From the NCBI RefSeq assembly GCF_026016325.1, contig NZ_CP087203.1:3844001-3908000 (forward strand): a stretch of DNA of 64,000 nt. Reading direction: 5' to 3'. A program made the position numbers and the translations under genes. Of this stretch, positions 1 through 9,645 are shown piece by piece. The notes beneath the pieces are model-generated. The model did not search any database and was not told the origin of the DNA. It saw only the letters and a program-made list of their open reading frames with translations. Position 1 is the stretch's first letter, and every line of letters starts with the position of its first letter. Source of the DNA: Pseudomonas sp. B21-056. GTDB lineage: Bacteria > Pseudomonadota > Gammaproteobacteria > Pseudomonadales > Pseudomonadaceae.

Positions 1-443
1 GCGACGATGACATGGGCCGACTGCCCCGCCACTTCGGTATAGCCGTGCAACTGGCTCGGGCTGCCGCCGTTGACTTCGTTGAGGATGGTTTGCGCGGCCG
101 CGCCGTTGAGGTTCGGGTTGCCGAGGATGATCCCGCCCAGTTGCGTGGACTGGGTGCGGGACGTGGCGTTGTTGAGGATGACGCCATTGGTGCCGACGTT
201 GTACTCGGTGAACTGGTTATGGGAAAGACCACTGCCGTTGGGCGCGGCGATGTTGACGATGGGCATGCCATTGCCTGCCTGACCGAGGCTGGAGCCCGGT
301 GCGCTGACCACAATGCCATCGGCCTGGGCCCACATCGGCTGCCAGAACATGACGTTCGCCAGCAGGAACGCCAGGCCGCGCTTGGGCATGCCGCAGAACA
401 GGTCGCGGTTTGTGTGGGCAGCAGAAGGTTGGCGGTCGTCCAT
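1..443 (-). CDS. CdiA/FhaB-type filamentous hemagglutinin, N-terminal part (cut by window edge)
   Basis: Only the first 147 codons are inside the window; the gene runs off the left edge. The start at 443 opens a long signal region with a hydrophobic core (LAFLLANVMFWQPMWAQA) ending near residue 43, followed by the mature start ADGIVVSAPG. The next ~100 residues look like the two-partner-secretion domain: NGSGLSHNQF then GGIILGNPNLNG and the NEVNGG turn, a pattern typical of CdiA/FhaB. Family knowledge: such exoproteins cross the outer membrane through an FhaC/CdiB partner and may carry a C-terminal toxin (contact-dependent inhibition). No partner transporter lies upstream in the window, where a REP array and pitA are found instead; it may be beyond the left edge. 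The toxin end cannot be judged. Confidence 0.85.
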   Translation of the reverse strand, partial: MDDRQPSAAHTNRDLFCGMPKRGLAFLLANVMFWQPMWAQADGIVVSAPGSSLGQAGNGMPIVNIAAPNGSGLSHNQFTEYNVGTNGVILNNATSRTQSTQLGGIILGNPNLNGAAAQTILNEVNGGSPSQLHGYTEVAGQSAHVIV

Positions 444-648
444 GATCAGGTCTCGTTGCAACAACTTTAAAAGAGGTTCGCGCGGCGCTTCGCGCTCGGT
501 CAGGGAATCCGAGCTCTTCGGGTGTGGGCGAAGGAAGTGCCATCAAAATAGTGGCGCGATGGTAAAGAGCCATCATTTTGGCGTCAACTTCTGATTGAGC
601 AAAAGGGAAAGGTTCGTCGGAAAACCAGAGGTTGTCAGGAATGCCGTC

Positions 649-1204
649 ATCGCGAGCAGGCTCGCTCCCACAGGTTTTCGGGTGTTCACAGATTCGGTGT
701 ACACCTCAGATCCCCTGTGGGAGCGAGCCTGCTCGCGATGGCTGCGGCACATTCAGCATTGATGCAAGCTGACCCACCGCTATCGCGAGCAAGCTCGCTC
801 CCACAGGTTTTCGGGTGTTCACAGATTCGATGTACACCTCAGATCCCCTGTGGGAGCGAGCCTGCTCGCGATGGCTGCGGCACATTCAGCATTGATGCAA
901 GCTGACCCACCGCTATCGCGAGCAAGCTCGTCCCACAGGTTTTCGGGTGTTCACAGATTCGGTGTACACCTCAGATCCCCTGTGGGAGCGAGCCTGCTCG
1001 CGATGGCGGCGGCACATTCAACATTGATGCAAGCTGACCCACCGCTATCGCGAGCAAGCTCGTCCCACAGGTTTTCGGGTGTTCACAGATTCGGTGTACA
1101 CCTCAGATCCCCTGTGGGAGCGAGCCTGCTCGCGATGGCGGCGGCACATTCAACATTGATGCAAGCTGACCCACCGCTATTGCGAGCAGGCTCGCTCCCA
1201 CAGG
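649..1204. repeat. Tandem REP/BIME array, 132-133 bp period
   Basis: One inverted REP at 649-673 is followed by units beginning at 715, 848, 980 and 1112. Each unit has a forward REP (CTGTGGGAGCGAGCCTGCTC...), a ~40-bp linker, an inverted REP and a second linker. The units are almost identical: those starting at 848 and 980 lack one base in the inverted REP, which explains 132 rather than 133 bp. The last unit is incomplete. The rest of the 444-1423 gap, about 200 bp on each side of the array, shows no gene; it must hold the promoters of the exoprotein and of pitA. Confidence 0.95.
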
Positions 1205-1423
1205 GGATTTCGGGTGGACATGGTTTATGGGAATGCCCGTATCTGAGTCAGCTGCTTCACAGCAAACCCGGTCACCATCTCGTAACAAATTGTGAATAGC
1301 ATTTCCGTCGCTACTCACAACCCAACCCTTGCGCCACGCCGGCAGCAGTACATCCACCACAAGCAGCTTTTGCAGTGGCAAAGAGAGCCGGAACCGCGTT
1401 TCCTCCACGAACCGGATGTCATC

Positions 1424-3034
1424 ATGACCACCCCGACCCTCGTCTCAGATTCAATAAGCCCCATCTCAAGGCCGCAGCTCAACCGCAAGCCGAGCACGCT
1501 GACCCTGATCGTATTTTTCGCAGTGTTGGCCACCGGGCTGTTGTTCACCGCCTACAGCCTGGTGCGTGACATGGGCGAGTTCGGCACGGTGGTCACCACC
1601 TGGACGCCGTTCCTGCTGCTCGGCGTGGCGCTGTTGATTGCGCTGGGCTTCGAGTTCGTCAACGGTTTCCACGACACCGCCAACGCCGTGGCGACCGTCA
1701 TTTACACGAACTCCATGGCGCCGAATGTCGCGGTGGCCTGGTCGGGGTTCTTCAATTTTCTCGGGGTGCTGCTGTCCAGCGGTGCGGTGGCTTTCGGCAT
1801 CATCGCCCTGCTGCCGGTGGAGCTGATTCTGCAAGTCGGCTCGTCGGCCGGTTTCGCGATGATCTTCGCCCTGCTGATCGCGGCGATCCTGTGGAACCTC
1901 GGCACCTGGTGGCTGGGCCTGCCGGCCTCGTCCTCGCACACCTTGATCGGCTCGATCATCGGCGTCGGCGTGGCCAATGCCCTGATGCACGGCCGTGACG
2001 GCACCAGCGGTGTGGACTGGGCCCAGGCGGCCAAGGTCGGTTACGCGCTGCTGCTCTCGCCCCTGGTGGGTTTCGGCTGTGCGGCGTTGTTGTTGCTGGC
2101 GCTGCGCGCCTTCGTCAAGAACCGCGCCCTGTACAAGGCTCCGGAAGGTCATACGCCGCCACCATGGTGGATTCGCGGCATGCTGATCGCGACCTGCACC
2201 GGCGTGTCGTTTGCCCATGGCTCCAACGATGGCCAGAAAGGCATGGGGCTGATCATGTTGATCCTGGTGGGCACCCTGCCGATGGCGTACGCGTTGAACC
2301 GCACCATGCCTGCCGACCAGGCGTTGCAGTTCGCCGCCGTGGCCGAAGTGACCCAGCAGGCCCTGGTAAAAAGCGCACCGCAACCGGCACCGGCAGATCC
2401 CCGGACAGTCCTCTCCGACTTCGTCCGCAGCAAGGAAGCCACGCCACAACTGGTGCCTGCCCTCGCCGCCCTCACTGGCGCCATCGGTGCCGAGGTCAAG
2501 GGTTACGGCTCGCTGGCCAAAGTGCCCGCCGAAGCCGTGGGGAACGTGCGTAACGACATGTACCTGACCAGCGAAACCATCCGCTTGATGGACAAGAACA
2601 AAGTCGGCAACTTCGATGCCGACACCAGCGGCAAGCTGCAACTGTTCAAGCAACAGATCGACAATTCCACGCGGTTCATTCCGCTGTGGGTGAAGATCGC
2701 CGTGGCCATCGCCCTCGGCCTGGGCACCATGGTGGGCTGGAAGCGGATCGTGGTGACGGTGGGCGAAAAGATCGGCAAGACCCACCTGACCTACGCCCAG
2801 GGCGCATCGGCGGAAACCGTCGCCATGCTGACCATCGGCGCCGCCGACATGTTCGGCTTGCCGGTCTCCACCACCCATGTGCTGTCTTCAGGGGTGGCCG
2901 GGACCATGGTCGCCAATGGCTCGGGATTGCAGATGCGCACGATCCGTAATCTGCTGATGGCCTGGGTGTTGACGTTGCCGGCGGCGATTCTGTTGTCGGG
3001 CAGTCTTTATTGGTTGCTGACCAAATTGTTCTGA
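1424..3034 (+). CDS. pitA: Low-affinity inorganic phosphate transporter, PitA family
   Basis: An integral inner-membrane phosphate:H+ symporter of the PiT/PHO4 family, 536 residues from the ATG at 1424. An in-frame start at 1292 would add 44 residues of atypical, arginine-rich sequence, so the internal start is preferred. The two inverted family signatures are present: GFEFVNGFHDTANAVATV near residue 65 and GVSFAHGSNDGQKGMG near 265, with a second-half GLPVSTTHVLSSG motif. About ten to twelve hydrophobic segments flank a hydrophilic central loop (about residues 310-420). It stands alone, convergent with the LysR gene at 3100-4038. Members carry metal-phosphate complexes at high phosphate. Confidence 0.93.
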   Translation: MTTPTLVSDSISPISRPQLNRKPSTLTLIVFFAVLATGLLFTAYSLVRDMGEFGTVVTTWTPFLLLGVALLIALGFEFVNGFHDTANAVATVIYTNSMAPNVAVAWSGFFNFLGVLLSSGAVAFGIIALLPVELILQVGSSAGFAMIFALLIAAILWNLGTWWLGLPASSSHTLIGSIIGVGVANALMHGRDGTSGVDWAQAAKVGYALLLSPLVGFGCAALLLLALRAFVKNRALYKAPEGHTPPPWWIRGMLIATCTGVSFAHGSNDGQKGMGLIMLILVGTLPMAYALNRTMPADQALQFAAVAEVTQQALVKSAPQPAPADPRTVLSDFVRSKEATPQLVPALAALTGAIGAEVKGYGSLAKVPAEAVGNVRNDMYLTSETIRLMDKNKVGNFDADTSGKLQLFKQQIDNSTRFIPLWVKIAVAIALGLGTMVGWKRIVVTVGEKIGKTHLTYAQGASAETVAMLTIGAADMFGLPVSTTHVLSSGVAGTMVANGSGLQMRTIRNLLMAWVLTLPAAILLSGSLYWLLTKLF

Positions 3035-3041
3035 TGCAAGA

Positions 3042-3075
3042 CCTGTGGCGAGGGGATTTATCCCCTCGCCACAGG
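3042..3075. terminator. Perfect hairpin between convergent genes (short form of the TGTGGCGAGGGG repeat)
   Basis: A 15-bp perfect stem (CCTGTGGCGAGGGGA and its complement) around a TTTA loop sits 7 bp after the pitA stop and 24 bp from the stop of the convergent LysR gene. There is no T-run, so intrinsic termination is inferred from position only. It is a minimal copy of the palindromic family seen at 32422, 48329 and 52131. Confidence 0.5.
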
Positions 3076-3099
3076 AGCTGGCTACAGCCTCAAAAATGC

Positions 3100-4038
3100 T
3101 CAATCCGCCACAAATCCCTGCGCAAACGTCTCCCGCAGCCAGGCCGCAAATACACTCACCGCCCGTGGCACATGGGCGGAGTAAGGGCGGATAGCAAACA
3201 AGTGCGAAGCGAAAGCCCCGGTCGATTCCCAGTCGGGCATCACCTCGACGAGCGTGTCATCACGCAATGCGGTTTGCGCGCTGAAGTCCGGCAGCAAGGC
3301 GATTCCTAACCCGCAGAGCGCCGCCTCGCGCAACGCTTCACTGTTGTTGGCGGAAAATACGCCGGTGACCGGCACCGTCGTACGCGGATGATCGGGCGCC
3401 GCGTTCCTTGGCACGAAATGCCAGGCCGGCTGATCCTGGCGGGGATAGTAGAGACAATCCTGATCGACCAGCATATGGGGCTCAGTAGGAGCGCCCCGAC
3501 GGTTCAAGTACTCGCGGCTGGCAACCAGAAGCGTGCGCGTGCGGCAAAGCGGCCAGGCAACATGGGTGTCCGGCGGGGTCTGGGTATGGCGAATGGCGAG
3601 GTCGAATCCCTCCATCGCCAGGGCACTGATGTTGTCCGACATGGACAGTTCAACGCGGATTTCCGGATACGCCTGGAAGAACGTCGCCAGCCTGGGAACC
3701 AGTTGCTGCCGGGCCAATGCGACAGGGGCGGTGATACGCAGCAACCCCCGAGGCGTTTGCGCAAGGTCCTGCACGCTCGCGAAGCTATGGGCGATCGCGC
3801 CGAACGCCGTGCGGGTTTCCTCGACCAGGCCACGGCCGGCATCCGTCAGCCGCACGCTGCGCGTGGTTCGCTGCACCAGGGCAATCCCTGCCTGCCATTC
3901 CAGTTCGGCGATGTGCTGACTCATCGCCGCCTTACTGACCCCCAAACGACGCGCCGCCGCAGTGAAACTACCCTGCTCCGACAACACGGTGAGCCAATGG
4001 AGTTGGTTCCACGGGATGTCGAGGGGTGACTTTTTCAT
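3100..4038 (-). CDS. LysR-family transcriptional regulator, divergent from mmsA
   Basis: A 312-residue LysR-type regulator from the ATG at 4038 (MKKSPLDIPW). The N-terminal winged helix-turn-helix spans about residues 5-65 (SFTAAARRLGVSKAAMSQHI is the recognition region), followed by a linker and the periplasmic-binding-like effector domain (about 90-305). An earlier in-frame ATG at 4074 would add 12 residues that run into the presumed operator, so the internal start is preferred. It is divergent from mmsA with 112 bp between starts, containing a perfect palindrome at 4059-4073, and therefore probably controls mmsA. The inducer is unknown. Confidence 0.88.
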   Translation of the reverse strand: MKKSPLDIPWNQLHWLTVLSEQGSFTAAARRLGVSKAAMSQHIAELEWQAGIALVQRTTRSVRLTDAGRGLVEETRTAFGAIAHSFASVQDLAQTPRGLLRITAPVALARQQLVPRLATFFQAYPEIRVELSMSDNISALAMEGFDLAIRHTQTPPDTHVAWPLCRTRTLLVASREYLNRRGAPTEPHMLVDQDCLYYPRQDQPAWHFVPRNAAPDHPRTTVPVTGVFSANNSEALREAALCGLGIALLPDFSAQTALRDDTLVEVMPDWESTGAFASHLFAIRPYSAHVPRAVSVFAAWLRETFAQGFVAD

Positions 4039-4058
4039 AGAGTGATTGTTTGCCGATG

Positions 4059-4073
4059 TGAACAATGAGTTCA
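4059..4073. promoter_or_regulatory. Candidate LysR operator between lysR and mmsA
   Basis: Perfect inverted repeat TGAAC-N5-GTTCA, 21 bp upstream of the lysR start and 78 bp upstream of mmsA. Its position in a divergent LysR promoter region suggests the regulator's binding site; this is inference. Confidence 0.5.
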
Positions 4074-4150
4074 ATCTTAGACGGCTAGGCGAGCTTTCGC
4101 ACCCTTCCTACACTCCCGATGGTTCCTACCACCATCATCGGAGAGATTGC

Positions 4151-5668
4151 ATGACTGGCCCTGTTTCCCCAATCGATCACTACATCCACGGTCGTCACGT
4201 CCCGAATACGTCCGGGCGCTCGCAAGACGTCTTCAACCCAGCCACCGGCGCGGTCACCGGCCGCGCGGGCCTGGCCGGTGTCGATCAGGTCAACGCCGCC
4301 GTGCAATCAGCCGCCGACGCTTTCCCCCAGTGGGCCGACACGCCGCCAATACGCCGTGCCCGCGTCATGTTCAAGTTTCTCGAATTGCTGAACAGACACC
4401 GCGACGAGCTCGCCCGGTTGATCACCGCAGAGCATGGCAAAGTGTTCACCGATGCCCAGGGCGAAGTCTCCCGGGGGATCGACATCGTGGAGTTCGCCTG
4501 CGGCATGCCTCAGCTGTTGAAAGGTGATTTCACCGAACAAGTGTCGACCGGCATGGACAACTGGACCCTGCGCCAGCCGCTGGGTGTGGTGGCCGGCATC
4601 ACCCCGTTCAACTTCCCGGTGATGGTGCCCATGTGGATGTTCCCGGTCGCCATCGCGGCGGGCAACACCTTCGTGCTCAAGCCCAGCCCGACCGATCCGT
4701 CACCGTCGTTGTTCATTGCCGACCTGTTCAAGCAAGCCGGTTTGCCGGACGGCGTGTTCAACGTCGTGCAGGGCGATAAGGAAGCGGTCGATGCGCTGCT
4801 CGATCATCCCGACGTCAAAGCCGTGAGCTTTGTCGGATCGACGCCGATCGCCAACTACATCTACGAAACCGGTGCCCGCCACGGCAAACGCGTGCAGGCC
4901 CTGGGCGGCGCGAAGAACCATATGGTGGTGATGCCGGACGCCAACATCGACCAGGTCGTCGATGCGCTGATCGGTGCGGCCTTCGGCTCGGCTGGCGAAC
5001 GTTGCATGGCGATTTCGGTAGCGGTGTTCGTCGGCGACGTTGCCGACAAAGTCATGCCGAAACTGGTGGAGCGCACCCGGGCACTGAAGATTCTCAACGG
5101 CATGGACCTGACGGCCGAAATGGGCCCGATCGTGTCAAAAGCGGCGCACCAACGCATCAGCGGCTACATCGAGCAAGGCATTGCCGAAGGCGCGCAAATG
5201 CTGGTCGACGGTCGCGACTTCCAGGGTACTGAGGCCGGCGAAGGTTGCGAGGATGGCTTCTGGCTGGGCGGCACGATCTTCGACCACGTCACGCCGCACA
5301 TGAGCATCTACAAGGACGAGATCTTCGGTCCCGTATTGGGTTGCCTGCGGGTCAACGATTTGAAGGAAGCCGTTGACCTGATCAACGCACACGAATTCGG
5401 CAACGGCGTCGCCTGCTTCACCCGCGACGGCAACGTGGCCCGGGAGTTCAGCCGGCGCATCCAGGTCGGAATGGTGGGGATCAACGTGCCGATCCCGGTG
5501 CCCATGGCGTGGCACGGTTTCGGCGGCTGGAAGCGCAGCCTGTTCGGCGACATGCATGCGTATGGCGAAGAAGGCGTGCGCTTCTACACCAAGCAGAAGT
5601 CGATCATGCAACGCTGGCCCGAAAGTATCGACAAGGGTGCCGAGTTCGTGATGCCGACCGCGAAATAG
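4151..5668 (+). CDS. mmsA: CoA-acylating methylmalonate-semialdehyde dehydrogenase
   Basis: A 505-residue aldehyde dehydrogenase of the MmsA/IolA family, which oxidises malonate- or methylmalonate-semialdehyde to acetyl- or propionyl-CoA with NAD+ and CoA. The start at 4151 follows a GGAGAG ribosome site. The catalytic cysteine is C285 in [11 protein letters not shown]. The usual general-base glutamate of hydrolytic ALDHs is replaced in the LGGAKNH segment, as expected for the CoA-acylating branch. The [19 protein letters not shown] segment and the C-terminal [11 protein letters not shown] fit the family. No mmsB or aminotransferase lies next to it, so the pathway (valine, myo-inositol or beta-alanine breakdown) cannot be fixed; only the divergent LysR gene is linked. 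Confidence 0.93.
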   Translation: MTGPVSPIDHYIHGRHVPNTSGRSQDVFNPATGAVTGRAGLAGVDQVNAAVQSAADAFPQWADTPPIRRARVMFKFLELLNRHRDELARLITAEHGKVFTDAQGEVSRGIDIVEFACGMPQLLKGDFTEQVSTGMDNWTLRQPLGVVAGITPFNFPVMVPMWMFPVAIAAGNTFVLKPSPTDPSPSLFIADLFKQAGLPDGVFNVVQGDKEAVDALLDHPDVKAVSFVGSTPIANYIYETGARHGKRVQALGGAKNHMVVMPDANIDQVVDALIGAAFGSAGERCMAISVAVFVGDVADKVMPKLVERTRALKILNGMDLTAEMGPIVSKAAHQRISGYIEQGIAEGAQMLVDGRDFQGTEAGEGCEDGFWLGGTIFDHVTPHMSIYKDEIFGPVLGCLRVNDLKEAVDLINAHEFGNGVACFTRDGNVAREFSRRIQVGMVGINVPIPVPMAWHGFGGWKRSLFGDMHAYGEEGVRFYTKQKSIMQRWPESIDKGAEFVMPTAK

Positions 5669-5753
5669 CGAGCGCGCCTTGATCGTGTCCCTGGCGCAAC
5701 GACTCCGGTAGTGGGCGCCAGGAACCGTCGGCATTGGCGCGGTCATGTCCACA

Positions 5754-6677
5754 CTAGATTTTCACCATCCACTCCCCGTGCAGATCCGCTTCCCCGTGCA
5801 ACACCTCAATCACCCAGTCGATAAACACCCGCACCCGTGGCGACAGCTGTCGATGCGGTGGGTACACGGCTGAAATCGGCCACAGCGGCAGCGCGTATTC
5901 GCTCAGCACCTGTACCAACCTCCCTTCGGCCAATTGCCGCTGCACGTGGTAACGCGGCACCTGGATCAAGCCGAAGCCCGCCTCGCAGGCGCTGACGTAG
6001 GCGTCAGCATTGTTGACGGTCAGTTCGCCCGGCATCTGCAACTCGCGCACCTGCCCCGCCACCTCGAATTCGAATGGGAAATATCGGCCATTGCCGGCAG
6101 CGAAGCGGATGGCGCGATGCGCAGCCAGATCTTCCAGTTGCCGAGGCGTGCCCGAGCGGGCCAGGTAGTCGGGGCTGGCGCAGGTCAGTTGGTGCAGTCG
6201 CACGATGGGCCGCGCCACCAGCGCCTGGTCGGTGATGTTGCCGGCGCGGATCGCGCAGTCCACACCTTCGCGCTGCAGATGGACTTGGCGGTCGTGGAAG
6301 CCGATGTCCAATTGCAGCGCCGGGTAGCGCCGATAGAAATCCGCCAGGCGCGGCAGGATCCAGCTGCAACCGAAGGCGATGGGCATGTCCACCCGCAAGG
6401 TGCCGTGAGGCTGGCTCCGTTGCGTCGACAGCGAACCTTCGAGGTCTTCAAGATCGTCGAGCAGTTGGCCGCAGCGCTGGTAATAGGCTTCGCCATCGAG
6501 CGTGGCGCGCACCTGTCGCGTGGTGCGCTGCAGCAGCTGCACGCCCAGGTGCGCTTCGAGCTGCTGGATCAGCAGGCTGACGGTGGCCCGGGGCAATTCG
6601 AGGTCATCGGCAGCCTTGCCAAAGCCACCCAGTTCGACAATGCGCCTGAACACTTGCATGGCCTGTAAACGGTCCAT
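5754..6677 (-). CDS. LysR-family regulator, divergent from an aldo/keto reductase
   Basis: A 307-residue LysR-type regulator. The DNA-binding domain covers about residues 1-60 (GGFGKAADDLELPRATVSLLIQQLE), and the effector domain about 90-295. It resembles the CrgA-like LysR subgroup that often sits beside oxidoreductases, with QLLQRTTRQVRATLDGEAYYQRC after the helix-turn-helix. It is divergent from the reductase at 6793, and a perfect 7-bp inverted repeat with T-N11-A geometry lies 15 bp upstream of its own start, suggesting autoregulation and control of the reductase. Confidence 0.88.
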   Translation of the reverse strand: MDRLQAMQVFRRIVELGGFGKAADDLELPRATVSLLIQQLEAHLGVQLLQRTTRQVRATLDGEAYYQRCGQLLDDLEDLEGSLSTQRSQPHGTLRVDMPIAFGCSWILPRLADFYRRYPALQLDIGFHDRQVHLQREGVDCAIRAGNITDQALVARPIVRLHQLTCASPDYLARSGTPRQLEDLAAHRAIRFAAGNGRYFPFEFEVAGQVRELQMPGELTVNNADAYVSACEAGFGLIQVPRYHVQRQLAEGRLVQVLSEYALPLWPISAVYPPHRQLSPRVRVFIDWVIEVLHGEADLHGEWMVKI

Positions 6678-6691
6678 ATTTGGTTCGCCTT

Positions 6692-6714
6692 ACTATTCAG
6701 AAATCACGAATAGT
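6692..6714. promoter_or_regulatory. LysR box (T-N11-A) between lysR and the reductase gene
   Basis: ACTATTC-N9-GAATAGT, a perfect 7-bp inverted repeat whose TTC/GAA core gives the classical T-N11-A spacing. It lies between the divergent starts at 6677 and 6793, 78 bp from the reductase ATG. Confidence 0.65.
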
Positions 6715-6792
6715 TAAACCAATATTCACGGATTTATCCACGCAATCGTTTACTGGAGACTGAAGGTGTCATTCATCTTCAGGAGCAACATC

Positions 6793-7788
<996 letters not shown>

Positions 7789-7847
7789 GTGCGGGGCTTT
7801 TTGACGGCGGTGGCATAGCTGATATCACTTGCGGCTGACCCACCGCC

Positions 7848-8236
7848 ATCGCGAGCAGGCTCGCTCCCACAAGGGATTTGGGGTGTACATGGTTCCTGTG
7901 AACACCACCGTAAAACTGTGGGAGCGAGCCTGCTCGCGATGGCGGCGACACATCCAACATCGATGCAGGCTGCTCCACCGCTTTCGCGAGCAAGCTCGCT
8001 CCCACAAGGGATTTGGGTGTACACGGCTCCTGTGAACACCACCGTAAAACTGTGGGAGCGAGCCTGCTCGCGATGGCGGCGACACATCCAACATCGATGC
8101 AGGCTGACCCACCGCTTTCGCGAGCAGGCTCGCTCCCACAAGGGATTTGGGGTGTACATGGTTCCTGTGAACACCGTCGTAAAACTGTGGGAGCGAGCCT
8201 GCTCGCGATGGCGGCGACACGTCCAACATCGATGCA
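7848..8236. repeat. Tandem REP/BIME array, about 134 bp period
   Basis: Alternating inverted and forward REPs: forward copies begin at 7916, 8050 and 8185. The linkers are also repeated (TTCCTGTGAACACC upstream of each forward REP; a GCGACACATCCAACATCGAT-type segment after it). The array fills most of the 480-bp gap between the convergent reductase and hemN genes. No other gene-like signal was seen there. Confidence 0.95.
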
Positions 8237-8268
8237 AGCAGAGGGCTTCGCCACTGGCTCAAGTGGGG

Positions 8269-9645
8269 TCAAACCGTTCGCGAATACTGGACCGTCGGGG
8301 CGGCTTCCAGATAGGCATCGAAGGCCATGGCGACGCTGCGCATCATCAGTTGCCCTTGAGGTAACAGCACCAGGGCGTCAGGGCGGATCTGCAGCAACCC
8401 GTCGCGCACCTGCTCCTGGAGCCGGGCCAGGGCATCGGTGAAGTATTCAGTAAAGCAAACACCATGAGCGGCCTCGATCCGGCCGAAATCGACCCGTCCA
8501 TGGCACATCAACTCGCTGATGACCTCCCGCCGCAAACGGTCGTCGTCGCTCAGGCGATAGCCGCGTTGCACCGGCAGCAGGCCTTGGTCCAAACGGGCGT
8601 AATACTGGGACAGCTCCTTGACGTTCTGGTTGTAGCTGTCGCCGACCTTGCCGATCGAGGACACACCCAGGCCGATCAAGTCGCAGTCCGCATGGGTGGA
8701 ATAGCCCTGGAAATTACGCTGCAGGGTACCTTGGCCACGGGCACGCACCAGTTCATCGTCCGGCAGGGCGAAGTGGTCCATGCCGATGTAGACATAGCCG
8801 GCTTCGGTCAGCCGGTTGACGATCAGCTCGAGCAACTCCAGCTTGCGCGCAGGCGGCGGCATGTCTTCGGGGCGGATCATCCGCTGCGCCCTCACCCGCT
8901 GCGGCAGGTGCGCATAGCTGTAGGCGGCAATCCGGTCGGGACGCAGGGCAAGGGTGACATCGAAACTGGCAAGGGTCTGCAACGGCAAACCGTAGATCAG
9001 GTCGACGCTGACGGACTTGAAGCGCGCCAGACGGGCCGCTGTCACCAACTCCGCGACCTGGGCCTCACTCTGTACCCGATTGACGGCGGCTTGCACCCGG
9101 GCATCGAAATCCTGGACACCGAAACTCAGGCGGTTGAAACCCAACTGCCGCAGTCCCCTGAGCTGTTCGGCCGCGATGGTGCGTGGATCGACCTCAATGG
9201 AAAACTCATGGGCGTCGCTGTCATCCATGTCGAACCACTGGTGCAGGCAGGCCATCAACTCCGCCAGTTGCTCGTGGGTCAGGTAGGTCGGCGTGCCGCC
9301 CCCCAGGTGCAGTTGGGTCAGCTTGCGCGTGCGGTCGAACAAGCTCGCTTGCAGGGCGATTTCACGCTTGAGGTACGTCAGGTACTCGGCGGCGCGATGG
9401 GTCTTGCGGGTGATGATTTTGTTGCACGCGCAGTAGTAACAGAGGCTCTGGCAGAACGGGATATGGATGTACACCGACAACGGCTTGGGCACCGGCGCCT
9501 GGTTGCTGCGCCGGGCAGCCTCACGGTATTCATCCATGGCAAACGCCTGGTGAAACTGCGGCGCCGTGGGATAGGACGTGTAGCGAGGGCCGGGGCAATC
9601 GTATTTCTCGACCAGGGCACGATTGAAAACGGATAAGGCGTTCAT
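8269..9645 (-). CDS. hemN: Oxygen-independent coproporphyrinogen III oxidase
   Basis: A 458-residue radical-SAM enzyme that decarboxylates coproporphyrinogen III to protoporphyrinogen IX without oxygen. The [4Fe-4S] motif CxxxCxxC is C65, C69 and C72, with the extra C74 of HemN (IPFCQSLCYYCAC). The SAM-binding GGGTPTYL, the EVDPR strand, the NRLSFGVQDF strand and the C-terminal HemN domain (YIGMDHFALPDDEL, NFQGYSTHADCDLIGLGVS) are all present. Compared with E. coli HemN from memory, four residues are missing between SF and PDR (about residues 221-232), an in-frame deletion in a helix. Its start overlaps the stop of the upstream paralog (ATGA), so the two are translated together behind the Anr box at 11021. 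Confidence 0.93.
   Translation of the reverse strand: MNALSVFNRALVEKYDCPGPRYTSYPTAPQFHQAFAMDEYREAARRSNQAPVPKPLSVYIHIPFCQSLCYYCACNKIITRKTHRAAEYLTYLKREIALQASLFDRTRKLTQLHLGGGTPTYLTHEQLAELMACLHQWFDMDDSDAHEFSIEVDPRTIAAEQLRGLRQLGFNRLSFGVQDFDARVQAAVNRVQSEAQVAELVTAARLARFKSVSVDLIYGLPLQTLASFDVTLALRPDRIAAYSYAHLPQRVRAQRMIRPEDMPPPARKLELLELIVNRLTEAGYVYIGMDHFALPDDELVRARGQGTLQRNFQGYSTHADCDLIGLGVSSIGKVGDSYNQNVKELSQYYARLDQGLLPVQRGYRLSDDDRLRREVISELMCHGRVDFGRIEAAHGVCFTEYFTDALARLQEQVRDGLLQIRPDALVLLPQGQLMMRSVAMAFDAYLEAAPTVQYSRTV

Noticed and set aside
649..1204. Regularly spaced repeats that could be mistaken for a CRISPR array
   Set aside because: The spacers are themselves repeated, the repeats are long imperfect palindromes in alternating orientation, and no cas gene is near.
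850..1299. Short open frames reading through REP arrays (also at 7470-8272 and 18968-19429)
   Set aside because: The peptides are translations of repeated palindromes ([14 protein letters not shown] strings) and would be false genes.
1292..1423. A 44-residue N-terminal extension of PitA
   Set aside because: The extension is not membrane-like or family-like, and the ATG at 1424 gives the expected N-terminus.
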